64,000 bases of DNA from Pleodorina starrii (taxonomy: Eukaryota > Chlorophyta > Chlorophyceae > Chlamydomonadales > Volvocaceae), in NCBI GenBank assembly GCA_030267565.1, contig BRXU01000013.1, positions 1,466,001-1,530,000 on the forward strand, given 5' to 3'. This document shows positions 12,629 through 23,645 of the stretch, one piece after another. The position numbers and the translations under genes are program-made. A model generated the notes under the pieces. That model did no database searches. It worked only from the letters and a program-made list of their open reading frames with translations, and was not told the origin of the DNA. Within the stretch, counting starts at the first letter, position 1. The number at the start of each line of letters is the position of its first letter.

Positions 12629-15600
12629 CGGCCGGGGGGCCGATGGGCCTGCTGCTTGGCTTGGTTGGGCGTATCGGTGCGTGCCGCCCGGCTCCGCTGT
12701 CGCTGGGTTGGGATTGGTGGGCCGCTGGCGCGCTTGCCGCTTGGACCGCTGCCCTCTTGACACGATCGCGGTGGCGGTGGCGGGCTGGAGACCGCCCTAG
12801 GGGTCTGATCCGGCCGTGTGGGTGGGTGGGCAGCTGGGGAAGTGATGTGCCGCACGTGGCGGGCGTATGGATGTAGGGCATGAAAACTGGATTCTGTACG
12901 AACGCGGAGAGTCGGTTTTGATCCAGGAGTTGCTGGATCCAGTCGGGCATGTCCCCGACACACGGTTTTGTGACTTGTTCCATTCTGGCTGTCTACAGCA
13001 GCAGTCTCCCCAAGGATGAATGGTTTGGGGGTGCAGCGCACGCGCATTGGGGTGTCATGCTATGGTAGTATACCTATTAGGAACCTTGCGTATTCTGGGG
13101 TAATATTTGGAGGGTCGATGGAGGGTCGACCGCGATTTCGATGCAGGCCAGTTTGACGCATGCGGGGGTCGGCGCGGTGCGTCTGGGACCTCAACCCGAG
13201 GCCTCGAGGCCCCAAGGGTATTTTGCCGTGCGGAGTGGTGGTGGGCAAAACGGCATTGGATCGGCAGGGGGGCGGAGTTGCGTTCGCGACCCGTGCCTTC
13301 CGTCGGCGGGGTTGCAGCTGCTGCCGTCGTCGCTGCTCTTGCTACTGCTGCCTGCTGGCACACTCACTGGCGTCGCTGCAGCCGCGTCGCTGCTGCCGGG
13401 GGGTGCAGTTGCTCGCCGGGTTGGCTCACGCCACCCTTGTCCTTTGGCGTTTTTTGAAAGGCGAGAGCCGCAGCATTATACAAGTCACACGGTTTCAATG
13501 CCGCAGTGTGAACGATATTTGCGTCACCCTCGACTTTCTTTGTGTCGTGGCGGCGCGCTGTGCGGCAGGATGGCGGTTCCGCGGCCGCATGCGTGCTTCG
13601 GTGCGGTTTATTGGTTGCCAGCGGACCCGATTGCGAACGGATGTGCGTGTCACTGAACGTGTTGCGTAACTATGCGATCGGGGGCACCGTACGATGTTGA
13701 GGGCTACGCATGTATGCCAGCCCAGCCGGCAAACGCTTTGCCGATTCTCAAATGCTGCGGACCAAACACTTGTGCATTTGGTGGGGATCTGAATCGCATT
13801 GGTAGCGCAAAGGCGGCGCCTCTATGAGGCGGCGGTCGAGTACCTCGACCTCCATTCATTCATTGCCCCGCACTCCACCGTGTCCACCGGGCTGGCGCAA
13901 GGCTGTGCGCCGCACAAACGGGAAATTTTCCGGTCCCTGCGGTGCGGTCTGTCGGCGCCCGCGGCACGCAGTGGAAGCGCGCTTGCCGGCTTTTCTGTGT
14001 GACACATTTTGTCGGGCGGCTTTGGAGGTCTAGTGGGCAGGGCTGTGTTCAAGGCAGCGGCGGCAGCGGGATGTGGCGGAGTGGCGTTTGGGGATTTGGC
14101 AGTGTAAGACCAGGGCGGGTCGCATCGGCGGGAGGTGGAAGGTTTGTTGGGGTTGGGAGACATTCAGTAATGTGCGCGGCATTGAGCGCCGTTCCGGGCT
14201 CGTGGGTTGTTGGCCAGGCGGGGTTGGGATGCAGGCTGTTGTTATCAATGGTAGGTTTTTGCCGTCCAAGGCGGCAAGCCGCTTGGGAACTGGAGAGCAT
14301 CAATCCTTCTTTTTATTGTGACGCCCTTTGGGTGTTGTCTGGGCTGGAGGCTGGGGGCGCTCCCGGAGCGCAGCAATGCTGTTGGGGGATCGGCGGGGAA
14401 GGGACGACGTAGATAGCTGCGGTTTCGACGGGATTTGTCCCCGACACGCATCTTGGGCTCTATGCTTCCGTCGTCTGGACCAAGTAGAAGCGAAGGTGAG
14501 GGGGTAATTAGAACGGGAAGGTGAGGAGGAGGGAAGGGGAGGGGTTATGCATGCATGGAACGACACACGGGCTGAGTTCCACTGGGTGGTCGTGTGTAGC
14601 CATGTCTACAACGCACACCTCCCGGAGTCCCGCCGGGGCGCCATGCCGGGCGCTGCGCCGCGGGGCGCCCAATTTTGCGTCGGCGTCGGCGGCTCCGCTG
14701 TTGTTCCGGGTGGCAGCTCGGGCGGGAATGAGGTAACTGGACTGGAGTTGGAAGTGACTGTCATCGGAAGATTTGACGCGTGCTTTTGACTTGGGGTGGC
14801 AACTGGCAAGGAGGAGACGGCAGCTCGATCCCTTGGGGGCCAAGGTGAGGGCACCTGCGGGCCTCCCCCCAGGCACCTTTTTTGTGCAGTCTGATGCCGC
14901 CGGGGCCTATAGGGTTGGTTACGGCGGACGTTGGAGTCATTCGTCGAGGTTTCCTGGGCGCAGTTTAATTCGGATGGGAGTCGGGGTAGTTGGGTTGTAT
15001 TGCTGGGAGGGGTGGCTGCCGACATTTTATAGGCTCAAGTGTGGGGAGGCGGCGGTGTGGATGGGAGGCTGCATGGCCACTGCCGCTGTCTTGGCCGGTT
15101 ATGGGGCAGGAAGGTGTGTGTGTGTGTCGCCTTTTGTTTCAAAAACGTTTCGGCCTTTGGTTGCTTGGCCGGGGTGTAACTGTTTCCACTTGGGGTGGGG
15201 GGCAGACGGCAGCGGTAGGGAGCTTTGGCCTGGCTTGGCTTCAAGGCGCGCTCTGACAAGCTAAGCCGTCGCCACTGCTGCTCCAGCTGCTGCTGCTGTT
15301 GGTGTTAGTGGTGCTTCCGACTTGCTCGCTGCCGTGTTTCGGTGCGGCCTCGTGTCTCTAGAGAGAGAGAGTGTACGCCCAGGCAGGCCCGGGCGATTGG
15401 GTGGTTGGGCACATGGCCACGCTTCACGCTGCGGGCAGCCGCCAGCGGCCACCGTGCATCTTCCGCATCAGCACACTGATCGAACCTGGTTTCGTTGGTG
15501 GGCTGAGTTTTGAGGCTGGGAGTCAGTCTCGTCAGGCCCCGAGAGGAGCGCGAGCCCGGCTCAAGCAACCGCCGCCACGCCCAGCCAGCGCCAGGGCGTC

Positions 15601-16435
15601 CGCCGGCCCTGGCCGACAGCGGCTGCTGCCAGTTGCCTCCATCAGCAGCCCAACCTGCAGTGTGCCAGTTCGGAGCCGCAACAAGTCGAATGCTGTCGAA
15701 TGCCTGAAGTCAGCCCTGCTGCAGAACCGACTTCCACGCGCATGTTTCCATACAAGGTTTTCGTCAGCAATTAAAACTACAACGGCCCTCCCACGCGTGA
15801 GAACCAGATCCAGCTCCCCTCGTGCTTCCCACGCTCCCTGCCAGCCGCATCGCTGGGATGAAATCAGCGCACACACACACCCATCACCTTACCGCGCACA
15901 CAGCAAGGAGCTTGATGACTCCACGACCCCGCCTCCTCTCGTATGTGTGTATGAGTGTGTGTGTGTGTTTCAATGGTGTCTTCCACGTACTTCGCCACTC
16001 CGGACAGAAAGAAACGACCACCACCACGACCAACAGCGAGCAGGAGCGAGCCAGAATGCGCGACGCGCACGAGGCCACAATCCCGGCAAACAAGGGCAGC
16101 CAGCCCATGCCCAGCAACCCCCAACGGGTCACTTGACTGCACATCGATTACTCGTGGCCTTCGCCACCCGACCTCACAAGCACCGCTAGCCCTGGGCGAA
16201 GCTTGCCAGCCGCGCCTGACCATTTCCCAGTCTCGATCTCGCAGCGCCGGCGGAATCACCGCACTGTGGGGCTGGCAGGCGCCACCCCGCTCTGACGAAT
16301 GCGTGGAGGGTCCAAAGCCCAGCCCCCACACAAATCCGCATTAGTACCAGTGCCAAAAAACATTACAGCAGCTCTCTCTCGATCAATGGCAATCCGCACA
16401 CATTCGCTCTCATCTCTCCGTACATTATACATAAC
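12629..16435. other. long stretch without a recognised gene
   Basis: This follows the transporter stop and ends at the 3' end of the patatin gene. It contains several medium open frames on both strands, the longest + one at 15371-16189, but none shows a domain or phase-consistent splicing. A TGTAA occurs at 15175-15179, too far downstream to assign safely to the transporter. I see no RNA gene or transposon end here. Confidence 0.4.
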
Positions 16436-16440
16436 TTACA
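16436..16440 (-). terminator. TGTAA polyadenylation signal of the patatin gene
   Basis: Read on the minus strand this is TGTAA, about 420 nt after the patatin stop codon. That is an ordinary 3' UTR length for this group. Confidence 0.6.
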
Positions 16441-16860
16441 ACGAACACGTCGCGCCTTGGGCGCTGTCAGTGCGGACGCGGCAGAGGACACGGGCGCAGG
16501 ACGGGCGAGTGCCCGGAGTGCCCTTCCTCTTCTGTTTCTGCATGCTACAAGCTACAACGAACTAACCAGTAATCAAGGCCCAGCGCCGGTCGGTAATCCC
16601 TAATGTACATCGGTTCACAAGGAGGCAGCCCAGGAGCTGCGAGCTCGCCCTGAACACGCGAATAAGCCCTTAGTCACACGCATCCATTCCTTGGCACCGC
16701 CACTGATGCGCAGCCCTGCAGCCGCCAGCACCCACACCGCTGCCCTCGTCGAATCTGCCTTGCAGGCACCGCCGCCGCCACAATCGGCCGCCCGCCCTGC
16801 TGTCGCAGCCACCACCCGCCGTCGCAGCGGCCTCCACTGTACGGTAATCGAATTCAAATA

Positions 16861-19706
16861 TTAAACCATGACGAGCTCCGTGGCGGGAACGTTGGCCACC
16901 GCCCACGACCTTGCGTCCCGTTTGCCCTTCTCCACCAAAAGCTGCAGCGTCTCCTCGGGGGCCGGCTCGAAGGCCCACGACAGCATCGTACGCATGTCGT
17001 ACGGCCACGCCTCGTACGTGTCCGGACTGCGCGAGGTCGTGAGGGGCAGCAATAATGGGGTCGTCTGGCAGGAGTGGGAACGCCGCCGCAGAGCGCCGCT
17101 GTGGCACCGGTGCTGCCCAGGATTGAAACCCGCTGCCGGTATGCCCCCACCGGCGTCTGAAGCGGGAGTTTTTACCAGGAATAGGCATGGAGAGGACGCT
17201 GCGCTACGAAACGTTGGCATAAGTTGCCGGGAGTTGAGAAGGGAGGTGTCCACACGCTGGGAGGGCAGGGGACGCTTGGCCAGACCGCGATGCGGCGCAT
17301 ATCTCCCTCAAGCAACACTAAACGGGTCACACGGGGCCACCCTGGCAATGCCGGCCGGGCCCTTCGGACGCACCTCAGATCGATGTTTTTGAAGGATCGC
17401 AGCTGCTGCGACGCAAAGCAGCAGACGCGGTGGCACCGCTCTGTCGGCGTGGTCGGAATGAAGTTGGTGATGCCTGTTGGTTAGGGTACGACATGGGGGT
17501 GAGGGGAGGTGACCTGAGGTGAGGGGGAGTTCTAGTTCTCGTGTATATCGCACGAAGGGGGGAGGCTGCAATCACTGGCTGCATGGACAGCACCGCACGG
17601 ACGTGGCGGCTGCTGCCCGCCTCGTGCCGTATAAGGATTTCCCCCCAGCACATGAACGGCCACGCACCTCCGTCAAAGAAGAGCCCATCTCGGTACGTGG
17701 TGAAGAGGCTCCCTGGGGGCGCGATGCAGGAACGGGCGCAAAAGGGCAGCGCGGGGAAGGGGGTAAAGCCAACCCTGCCCACAAAAGGCTGTGGTTGTGC
17801 CCCGCGGGTGGTGGTGCTGAGAACGGCGTTTCACTTCGCGGACGGTTTCGGATTCCGACCCGCCGGTCATCCCCCGGTCCAGCGGACCACCACCACCACC
17901 ACCACCACAACAACAACAACAACACGCCAAACGGCTTGTTGCTTGCTCACACCTCCTCAGGAGCCAGGGACCGCAAAGTCGCGGCGAGCTAGCTACCCCC
18001 CATGATGCTCACGCAGCGGAGAGGGCATTCCCTTTCCGTCTTTTGCCGACCTTTTCCGCCGCGCTTTCCTTGCCTCAACCGCCGCCGCCGCCCCTAGCAC
18101 TCGCCCCGCCGGACAGCCAAACGCCGCCGTTGGGGTGTGTCGACCGGCGCAGCTAACCCACCATCAAACCATTGTAACAAGTACGTAAACATTGCTGGGT
18201 CCGTTCGCTAACATCGCTTCCGCTGCGGTGTCATCTTTAGTACCCACCATCGAACCAGTAGGGGATGTGGCTGGAGACCAGGAGCGTGTTGATCAGGTCC
18301 TCACGACTGCTGAACGAACTCACCTGAGGATGAGAGCACACAACAGCGCGAGTGGGCGAGGCACAGGGGAACGTAAGGAAAGGCGCACACACGCGCGCGC
18401 AACGAGGCGGAGGCAGCGCGACTGTGCGCCACTGTGCAGAAAGGGAGGAAAGCAGTTATGCCCGTAAGGTGGGTGGGTGAGGTCTGAGGTGGTTCGGGAG
18501 GCTCACCAGGCGCGGCTCAAATTGTGGCCAGAGGCTGGTGACGGCCAGAAAGGCGCGGCCCTCGCAGCGCTCGTGGATGTCGTCCGGTAGGGCCGCCTCC
18601 AGCACACGCTGCAGCACGGACTTGAGCCGCGTGCGGGTGCCGCTACGCCGGCAGTCCTGAGGGGGAAAAGAGGAATTTAATTACTTGGCAAATATTGTAT
18701 TGGCAAATGTAGGTCCATGAGGCCGCCTGTGTGCACTTCGTCGCGCACCGTCGCACATGTGTCCCTGGTATGGCGTCCCGCATGATCCGCCACTCCATTT
18801 GTACCCCATTTCACGACCCATGCCTCGCCCGCCGCTACTGCGCCGTACTGCCGTATGCCGTATGCTGCCGTACCTGCGCCAGATCCCAGAACGCCTCCAG
18901 CAGCTCCTGCTCCCCCAGGCCGCTCTTGGTGCAGACCGCCACGATGCTGCCCGCGCTGGCACCCGCCACCGGGGTCTCGGGCCGCAGCACGTTCATCGCC
19001 TGGGGTGGCAGGGAGGTGAGCGGGCGGCAGGACACGCCGCCGCCGCAGCACCAGTACCAGCAAGCGCAGTCAAGGAAGTGAAGCGCCGGGCGTGCAAAGC
19101 AAAAGGCTCGGAATCCGGCGGTGGCCGCATGTGTGGACGTGCGCCTCATTCGTGATGTGGAGGATCAAGTGGCGTTACAAGAGTGCGTGTAGTGCAGCCG
19201 CGTGTTATGCCATGCCACGTGGCTTTGCCATGCATTTCGCGCCCGCGCCGAGCCATGAGGTGAAGCCGGGATGGTGAGCAGTCGCCGAGGGGAGAGGTAC
19301 AGTGCAGGCTTCCATGCTCAAGTTGGGTTGGGGCTGCTGGGATCGGTCATACCTGAAGCTGCACGGCGACGCCGAGGAAGTACGGGAAGAGGAGGCCGCC
19401 GGCGGAGAACCCAAAGCCGTAATCGGTCGCGATGCGCGGCGCTGAGGCACCCGAAGATGCTGCTGACGCGGCAGCCGCTGGTTGTGACACTGGTCGGCGA
19501 TGGCCTGGCGCAGGCCCTGCCCGCGACAGGCACTGCTCATTGAAGCCAAGTGGTGGTGTGATTTTTTGTAAGGGATGAACGTTTGTTTGACGGCCGGTAG
19601 TTGGAGTCGGGCGACGACTGACCGCGACGTGTTGCCCTTCAGGCGTTTTTAATCCAGACAGAGCGCGCATTCTTGTAAATTGTCCTAATGAATGGTGCAT
19701 GTACAT
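16861..19706 (-). CDS. patatin-like phospholipase / acyl hydrolase
   Basis: Seven minus-strand exons join in phase: 19706-19353, 18999-18874, 18656-18507, 18323-18248, 17712-17668, 17473-17374 and 17026-16861, giving about 338 residues. Domain order fits a patatin fold. First comes the oxyanion-hole strand GFGFSAGGLLFPYFLGV, then the nucleophile elbow GASAGS (GxSxG serine). Next is SSFSSREDLINTLL, then SHIPYWFDG, and finally the DGG motif with the catalytic Asp, which is split by the intron between exons 5 and 6. The C-terminal exon reads PDTYEAWPYDMRTMLSWAF and ends VMV. Ser-Asp lipases of this family release fatty acids from glycerolipids; the substrate and compartment are unknown. The start is uncertain: in-frame ATGs lie at 19706, 19700 and 19670, and the frame is open upstream to at least 19802. 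Confidence 0.85.
17885..17924. repeat. (CAC)n(CAA)n microsatellite in patatin intron 4
   Basis: A perfect CAC run passes into a CAA run. It lies within the intron between patatin exons 4 and 5. Confidence 0.85.
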
Positions 19707-19955
19707 ACGCAGTAGTCCATGCCTTTTAATATATGAGAGCGTCGCTTTCCAGAATTTCGAGCGTTTTTTCCCGAAGCGTACGATAAACGTAAACCTTTTC
19801 ACTATCAGCTCCAGCGCGTACTTCTGCTGAAACCTGTCAACCGCTGCGTGCTCTTAGATTGCAACGTTGCTAAATAAGCTGGCGCCCTAAGGTAATGCGC
19901 CCTGATTTCCGAAGAACTCGTCATACGGTAGTCGCCATAGTTAATCAAAGCAAGT

Positions 19956-20186
19956 ATGTCGACTCAAATCTATAAGGATTATTTTGCTGTCGCGCGAGTC
20001 GCGGTGCGGCTGCTCAAGGAAAGGCCCCGTGCCGTAGTCCACTCAGCAGCAGCAACAAACAAAAAAGTTGGCAATGCGGTTGACCTGGAGCGACGGGACT
20101 ACATCAAGAGCCTTCGTGAACGCTTGCAAGCCAAGCTAGGCGGCCAGCGTCGGGCGGAGGCTGGAGCTACCGGAACGCGAAGTTAA
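19956..20186 (+). CDS. small hypothetical protein, 76 residues
   Basis: A single-exon frame runs from a true ATG to TAA in the gene-poor block. I do not recognise a family. It begins MSTQIYKDYFAVARVAVRLL, then a basic stretch, then a helical, highly charged tail with DLERRDYIKSLRERLQAKLGG. The amphipathic, basic, mostly helical composition and the sensible codon use look like a small mitochondrial or complex-assembly protein. That is a guess from composition, and no LYR triplet is present. It lies upstream of, and divergent from, the patatin gene (ATG 19706), with about 250 bp between starts that could be a shared promoter. No clear TGTAA was found close downstream. It could also be the first exon of a longer gene or a chance frame. 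Confidence 0.45.
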   Translation: MSTQIYKDYFAVARVAVRLLKERPRAVVHSAAATNKKVGNAVDLERRDYIKSLRERLQAKLGGQRRAEAGATGTRS

Positions 20187-21517
20187 GACTGAATGCGGGC
20201 GTGTGGTGCCGCCGCTGGGGACTTCCAGCTCTCAGGAGCCTTCGGAGCGAGCGCCGAACGTTGCGGAGCTGCTGCCCAAACTCGTCGGGGGGACGTCGGG
20301 GGCCCGTGGGCAGCGAAGGCTGCTTTGCACTGACGTGGTGCTGACAGCTCTGGAAAAACGCGCTCCAAGCGTGTTTTCGACGTGCCCGGAAGGGTTCGCC
20401 GTTATACAGTAGATGAGTAGGTGTGCGCGGACGACACCTTGCGTGGCCAGTACGGGCCAACCCTGGCCAACCCTGCGCGACATCGTGGAACACGCGAGTT
20501 GCCGATGCCCAGCGTTCATTCGTGCATGAGGCAGCTGTGAGCTTGGCGTTTGGAAACACGAACAAAATGAATGGCTGCAGGGGTTGCCGAACTCATTAAG
20601 GGCAGGTGGGCGGGGGCGTGAACGGGTGTCCGTGCGTTGGCGATGGTAATGCTGGCTAATGACAAATTTGTGCTGGAGCCACCCACGTGGGCGAGTTTGC
20701 CAGGGACATCTCATGTGGCGCGCCCACGAACCTTGAGTTCGGCGGCGGGTTGGCAGGAAGCTTAATTAGGAAGGGCGGCCTGGGCGATGGGAGCTGAGCT
20801 TCTGCATCAAGCCGTCCGAATCAGCAGCGAGTGGGATGGCCAACAATAGCCCGTCGTCTATGCATGGCCAATCCTTCTTTGGGGTATTGGCTTAAGACGG
20901 TGTTGAGTGCCTTGTCGCCATGTTGGGTGCGGTTACAGACAGTCAAGTCAGTACTGCGTGTGGGGACTGCAGCCGCCACCCTGTGGGTGCTTGGACAACG
21001 AAGGGAGAGGAACACCCAGCTGGGTGGCTACTGCGTTTTGTCACATTGTCAGGCACAGCGGCATGCACTTTTTCGTGTGAACGCGTGGCGCCGATACGAT
21101 TTCGGTATAAACCGGTAATCATTTTCGCGCCGTTGGTCCTGCATCCGTCTTGCTTAATATCCCTGATTACCGTACGTACTGAAGGGTCCAGGGAGGTAAC
21201 ATTTGCCGACCTGTGGCCACAGCAGCGCATCCTCATCATCGCTCCGCAACACAAGAAAGAAGAAACATGATTCATTCATGTGATCGTGTCCACATTACCC
21301 TGGTCAGCCTACCATCGCCTGGGGCTTGCGATGGTTGCGATTCTGTAGGGGCACGAGCCACCGTCGCAGGCGCTCTATCACGCGTTGCATCACTTCTGCT
21401 GGATTTACATGACACATTACGTTATCACTTTACAGGAAACGTGGTCAGTTCGCATGGGGTAACGGGTCCGTTACACGTTACGTGACCAAAAAGTCTAACG
21501 TGGCCCCAGGGGGGGTG
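20187..21517. other. gene-less, lower-GC stretch left of the foldback element
   Basis: No recognised gene was found. At about 21403-21440 there is a degenerate partial copy of the terminal sequence of the adjacent foldback element (TTTACATGACACATTACG), outside the main element border. Confidence 0.5.
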
Positions 21518-22297
21518 TAATAGCCAATTTACATGACACGTTACGTTACCTCACGTTTACATGTAAAGTGGCAGGCCCAAACGGATCCCGCATGACATGG
21601 GCTGTTTTGGGGACGTTATCTCTGTTGACGCGAGGTCCGTACACACTATGTTTTGAGGCGGTATCGTCAAAGCGCCCATGTCATATCACTCCAACACGAT
21701 GTTAAACCCTTAGGACGAAGCCTGCGAGCGTCGTTGCCCATAATGGAACCCGACGCGCCGAGGTCGGCCTCTTTGCGCGAGAGCTCGTTCTCAGAGTACG
21801 CCAAGCCCTCGATGGCGGTCTCATCACGCTCATTGTTTGCATATTGATTATACTAAAATTATGCGGCGTCGGCGAGCGGCTGCGACCGCGGCCGGCCCTG
21901 CGCGGCGTCGGCATGGCTCTCGGAAGCTCGGCCTGACCGACCACTGTGTCTTGTCGAGAAGCAGCAGCGCCTTGTCAACATCCATGTTGACTTTATGCAG
22001 AACTAGCCGGCAGCGAAACTCATTCGGGAGTGCCGAGCTGCCGACCGTGGTGAGGGACCGGTGCGCTTGTAGGCCGTACTATTTTAGAAAATAGTACGGC
22101 ACGCATTCTCCAGCGCCAGCACTGTTCCCGCGCACATAACATAAAAAATATTCACATAACTGCTTGGCCTTGTATCGATTCGCTATATGTGCCCCAGCAG
22201 CTTTGGTCACTTAGGCAGCTATTCATAAATGGACATGACCACGCAATTCTCTGAGCAAATACGCATAGCACGGGATTGCATTAAACAAGCAGAGGAC
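21518..22297 (+). repeat. left inverted arm of foldback element
   Basis: It pairs with 22913-23645 on the opposite strand. Its inner edge ends in AAGCAGAGGAC, mirrored by GTCCTCTGCTT in the right arm. Confidence 0.78.
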
Positions 22298-22561
22298 GTC
22301 AAGGCCGTGCGTGATATAGCACTCTTCGAGCTCGCGCGCTATGTTGCAGTTTTGAAAGTCAACGCGGTGATAGATGATGACGCGATACTCAGCATAACAC
22401 GTAGGAGCCTTGATTCCGGACACATGCCTGGCTTGAGCATAGTGCATAGGAGCAGTGCTCTGCTGCCGCTGCGCTTGTGCGGAGTTGCCCTTCGTCATGT
22501 ACCGGTAGTATGTTTGGCGAGAAGTTCGCAGTGGGAACACGATGGAGATCGCCGACGATAA
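22229..22561 (+). pseudogene. coding-like fragment inside the foldback element
   Basis: An open frame starts in the left arm (MDMTTQFSEQIRIARDCIK) and continues into the unique loop. About the first 70 residues are helical and charged with no low-complexity bias, unlike chance frames nearby. The right arm carries a copy of the first part (IKQAED), then diverges. I recognise no domain. It may be a captured host gene piece or a remnant of the element's own gene. Confidence 0.3.
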
Positions 22562-22912
22562 GTACCGCTGAATCGCCAAACAAACATGAAAAGGCGAGAA
22601 AACGACGGGGAACAATGCTACGGGGAGCTGATGTCGTACTTTCATCACTTTCGGGTGGCCAAAGTACGGCGCATGGTTTACATGGTTTACAAGGTTTACG
22701 GCGCAGCTCTCTTCTTGTACGTATGCCTTGATTGACTTTTCAGACGGTGCATACTTTCCAAGCATGCAATGTGTCTCCGATTTTCGTTAAGTCCAACCCG
22801 GCGCTTGTTATACCAAGTATATGACATAACTGAACGATTGGTCCTGAAGGAAATCAAAACTATGCTAAAATGAGGTTGTAATGGCTGTAACGGGGCGAGG
22901 GATCAACGTTTG

Positions 22913-23645
22913 GTCCTCTGCTTGTTTAATGCAATCCCGTGCTACGCGTATTTGCTCAGAGAGTTGCGTGGTCATGTCCATCTATGAATAGCTGCCTAAG
23001 TGACCAAAGCTGCTGGGGCACATATAACGAACCAATACAAGGCCAGGCCATGATGTGAATACCTAAGTGCGTGCCGTACTATTTTCCAAAATAGTACGAC
23101 CTACAAGCGCACCGGTCCCTCACCACGGTCGGCACTCCCAAATAAGTTCGCTGCCGGCTAGTTATGCATAAAGTCAACATGGATCTTGACAAGGCGCTGC
23201 TGCTTCTCGACAAGACACAGAGGTCGGTCAGCTTCCGAGAGCCATGCCGACGCCGCGCAGGGCCGGCCGCGGTCGCAGCCGCTCGCCGACGCCGCACAAC
23301 TTTAGTACAATCAATATGCAAACAATGAGCGCGATGAGACCGCCATCGACGGCTTGGTGTACTCTGAGAGCGAGCTCTCGCGCGATGAGGCCGACCTCGG
23401 CGCGTCGGGTTTCATTATGGGCAACGACTCTCGCAGGCTTCGTCCTAAGGGTTTAACATCGTGCTGGAGTGATGGCATGGGCGCTTTGAGGTTACTGCCT
23501 CAAAACATAGTGTGTACGGACCTCGCGCCAACCCTCGCCAACATCCCCATCCCCAAAACAGCCCATGTAAATTGGGATCCGTTTGGGCCTGCCACTTTAC
23601 ATGTAAACGTGAGGTAACGTAACGTGTCATGTAAATTGGCTATTA
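22913..23645 (-). repeat. right inverted arm of foldback element
   Basis: Reverse-complement copy of the left arm, slightly shorter because of internal indels. The outermost bases read GGCTAT followed by TA. Confidence 0.78.

Larger units (their letters stand above)
21518..23645. mobile_element. foldback (long inverted-repeat) DNA element, 2.1 kb
   Basis: The two ends are reverse complements that start at the outer border with ATAGCCAATTTACATGACAC and are flanked on both sides by TA, a likely target duplication. The left arm is about 21518-22297 and the right arm about 22913-23645. They are similar along their whole length, with small indels and substitutions. The central loop (22298-22912) is unique. 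Size and the TA flank suggest a non-autonomous Tc1/mariner-like or foldback element; no transposase was recognised. Sequence just outside the borders is not shared between the two sides, which supports the limits given. Arm divergence and stop codons in coding-like parts of the right arm suggest an old insertion. Confidence 0.78.

Noticed and set aside
15371..16189. 272-codon plus-strand frame before the patatin gene
   Set aside because: Begins with a plausible stretch but becomes Pro/His/Thr-rich with dinucleotide runs; no domain and no clear ATG context.
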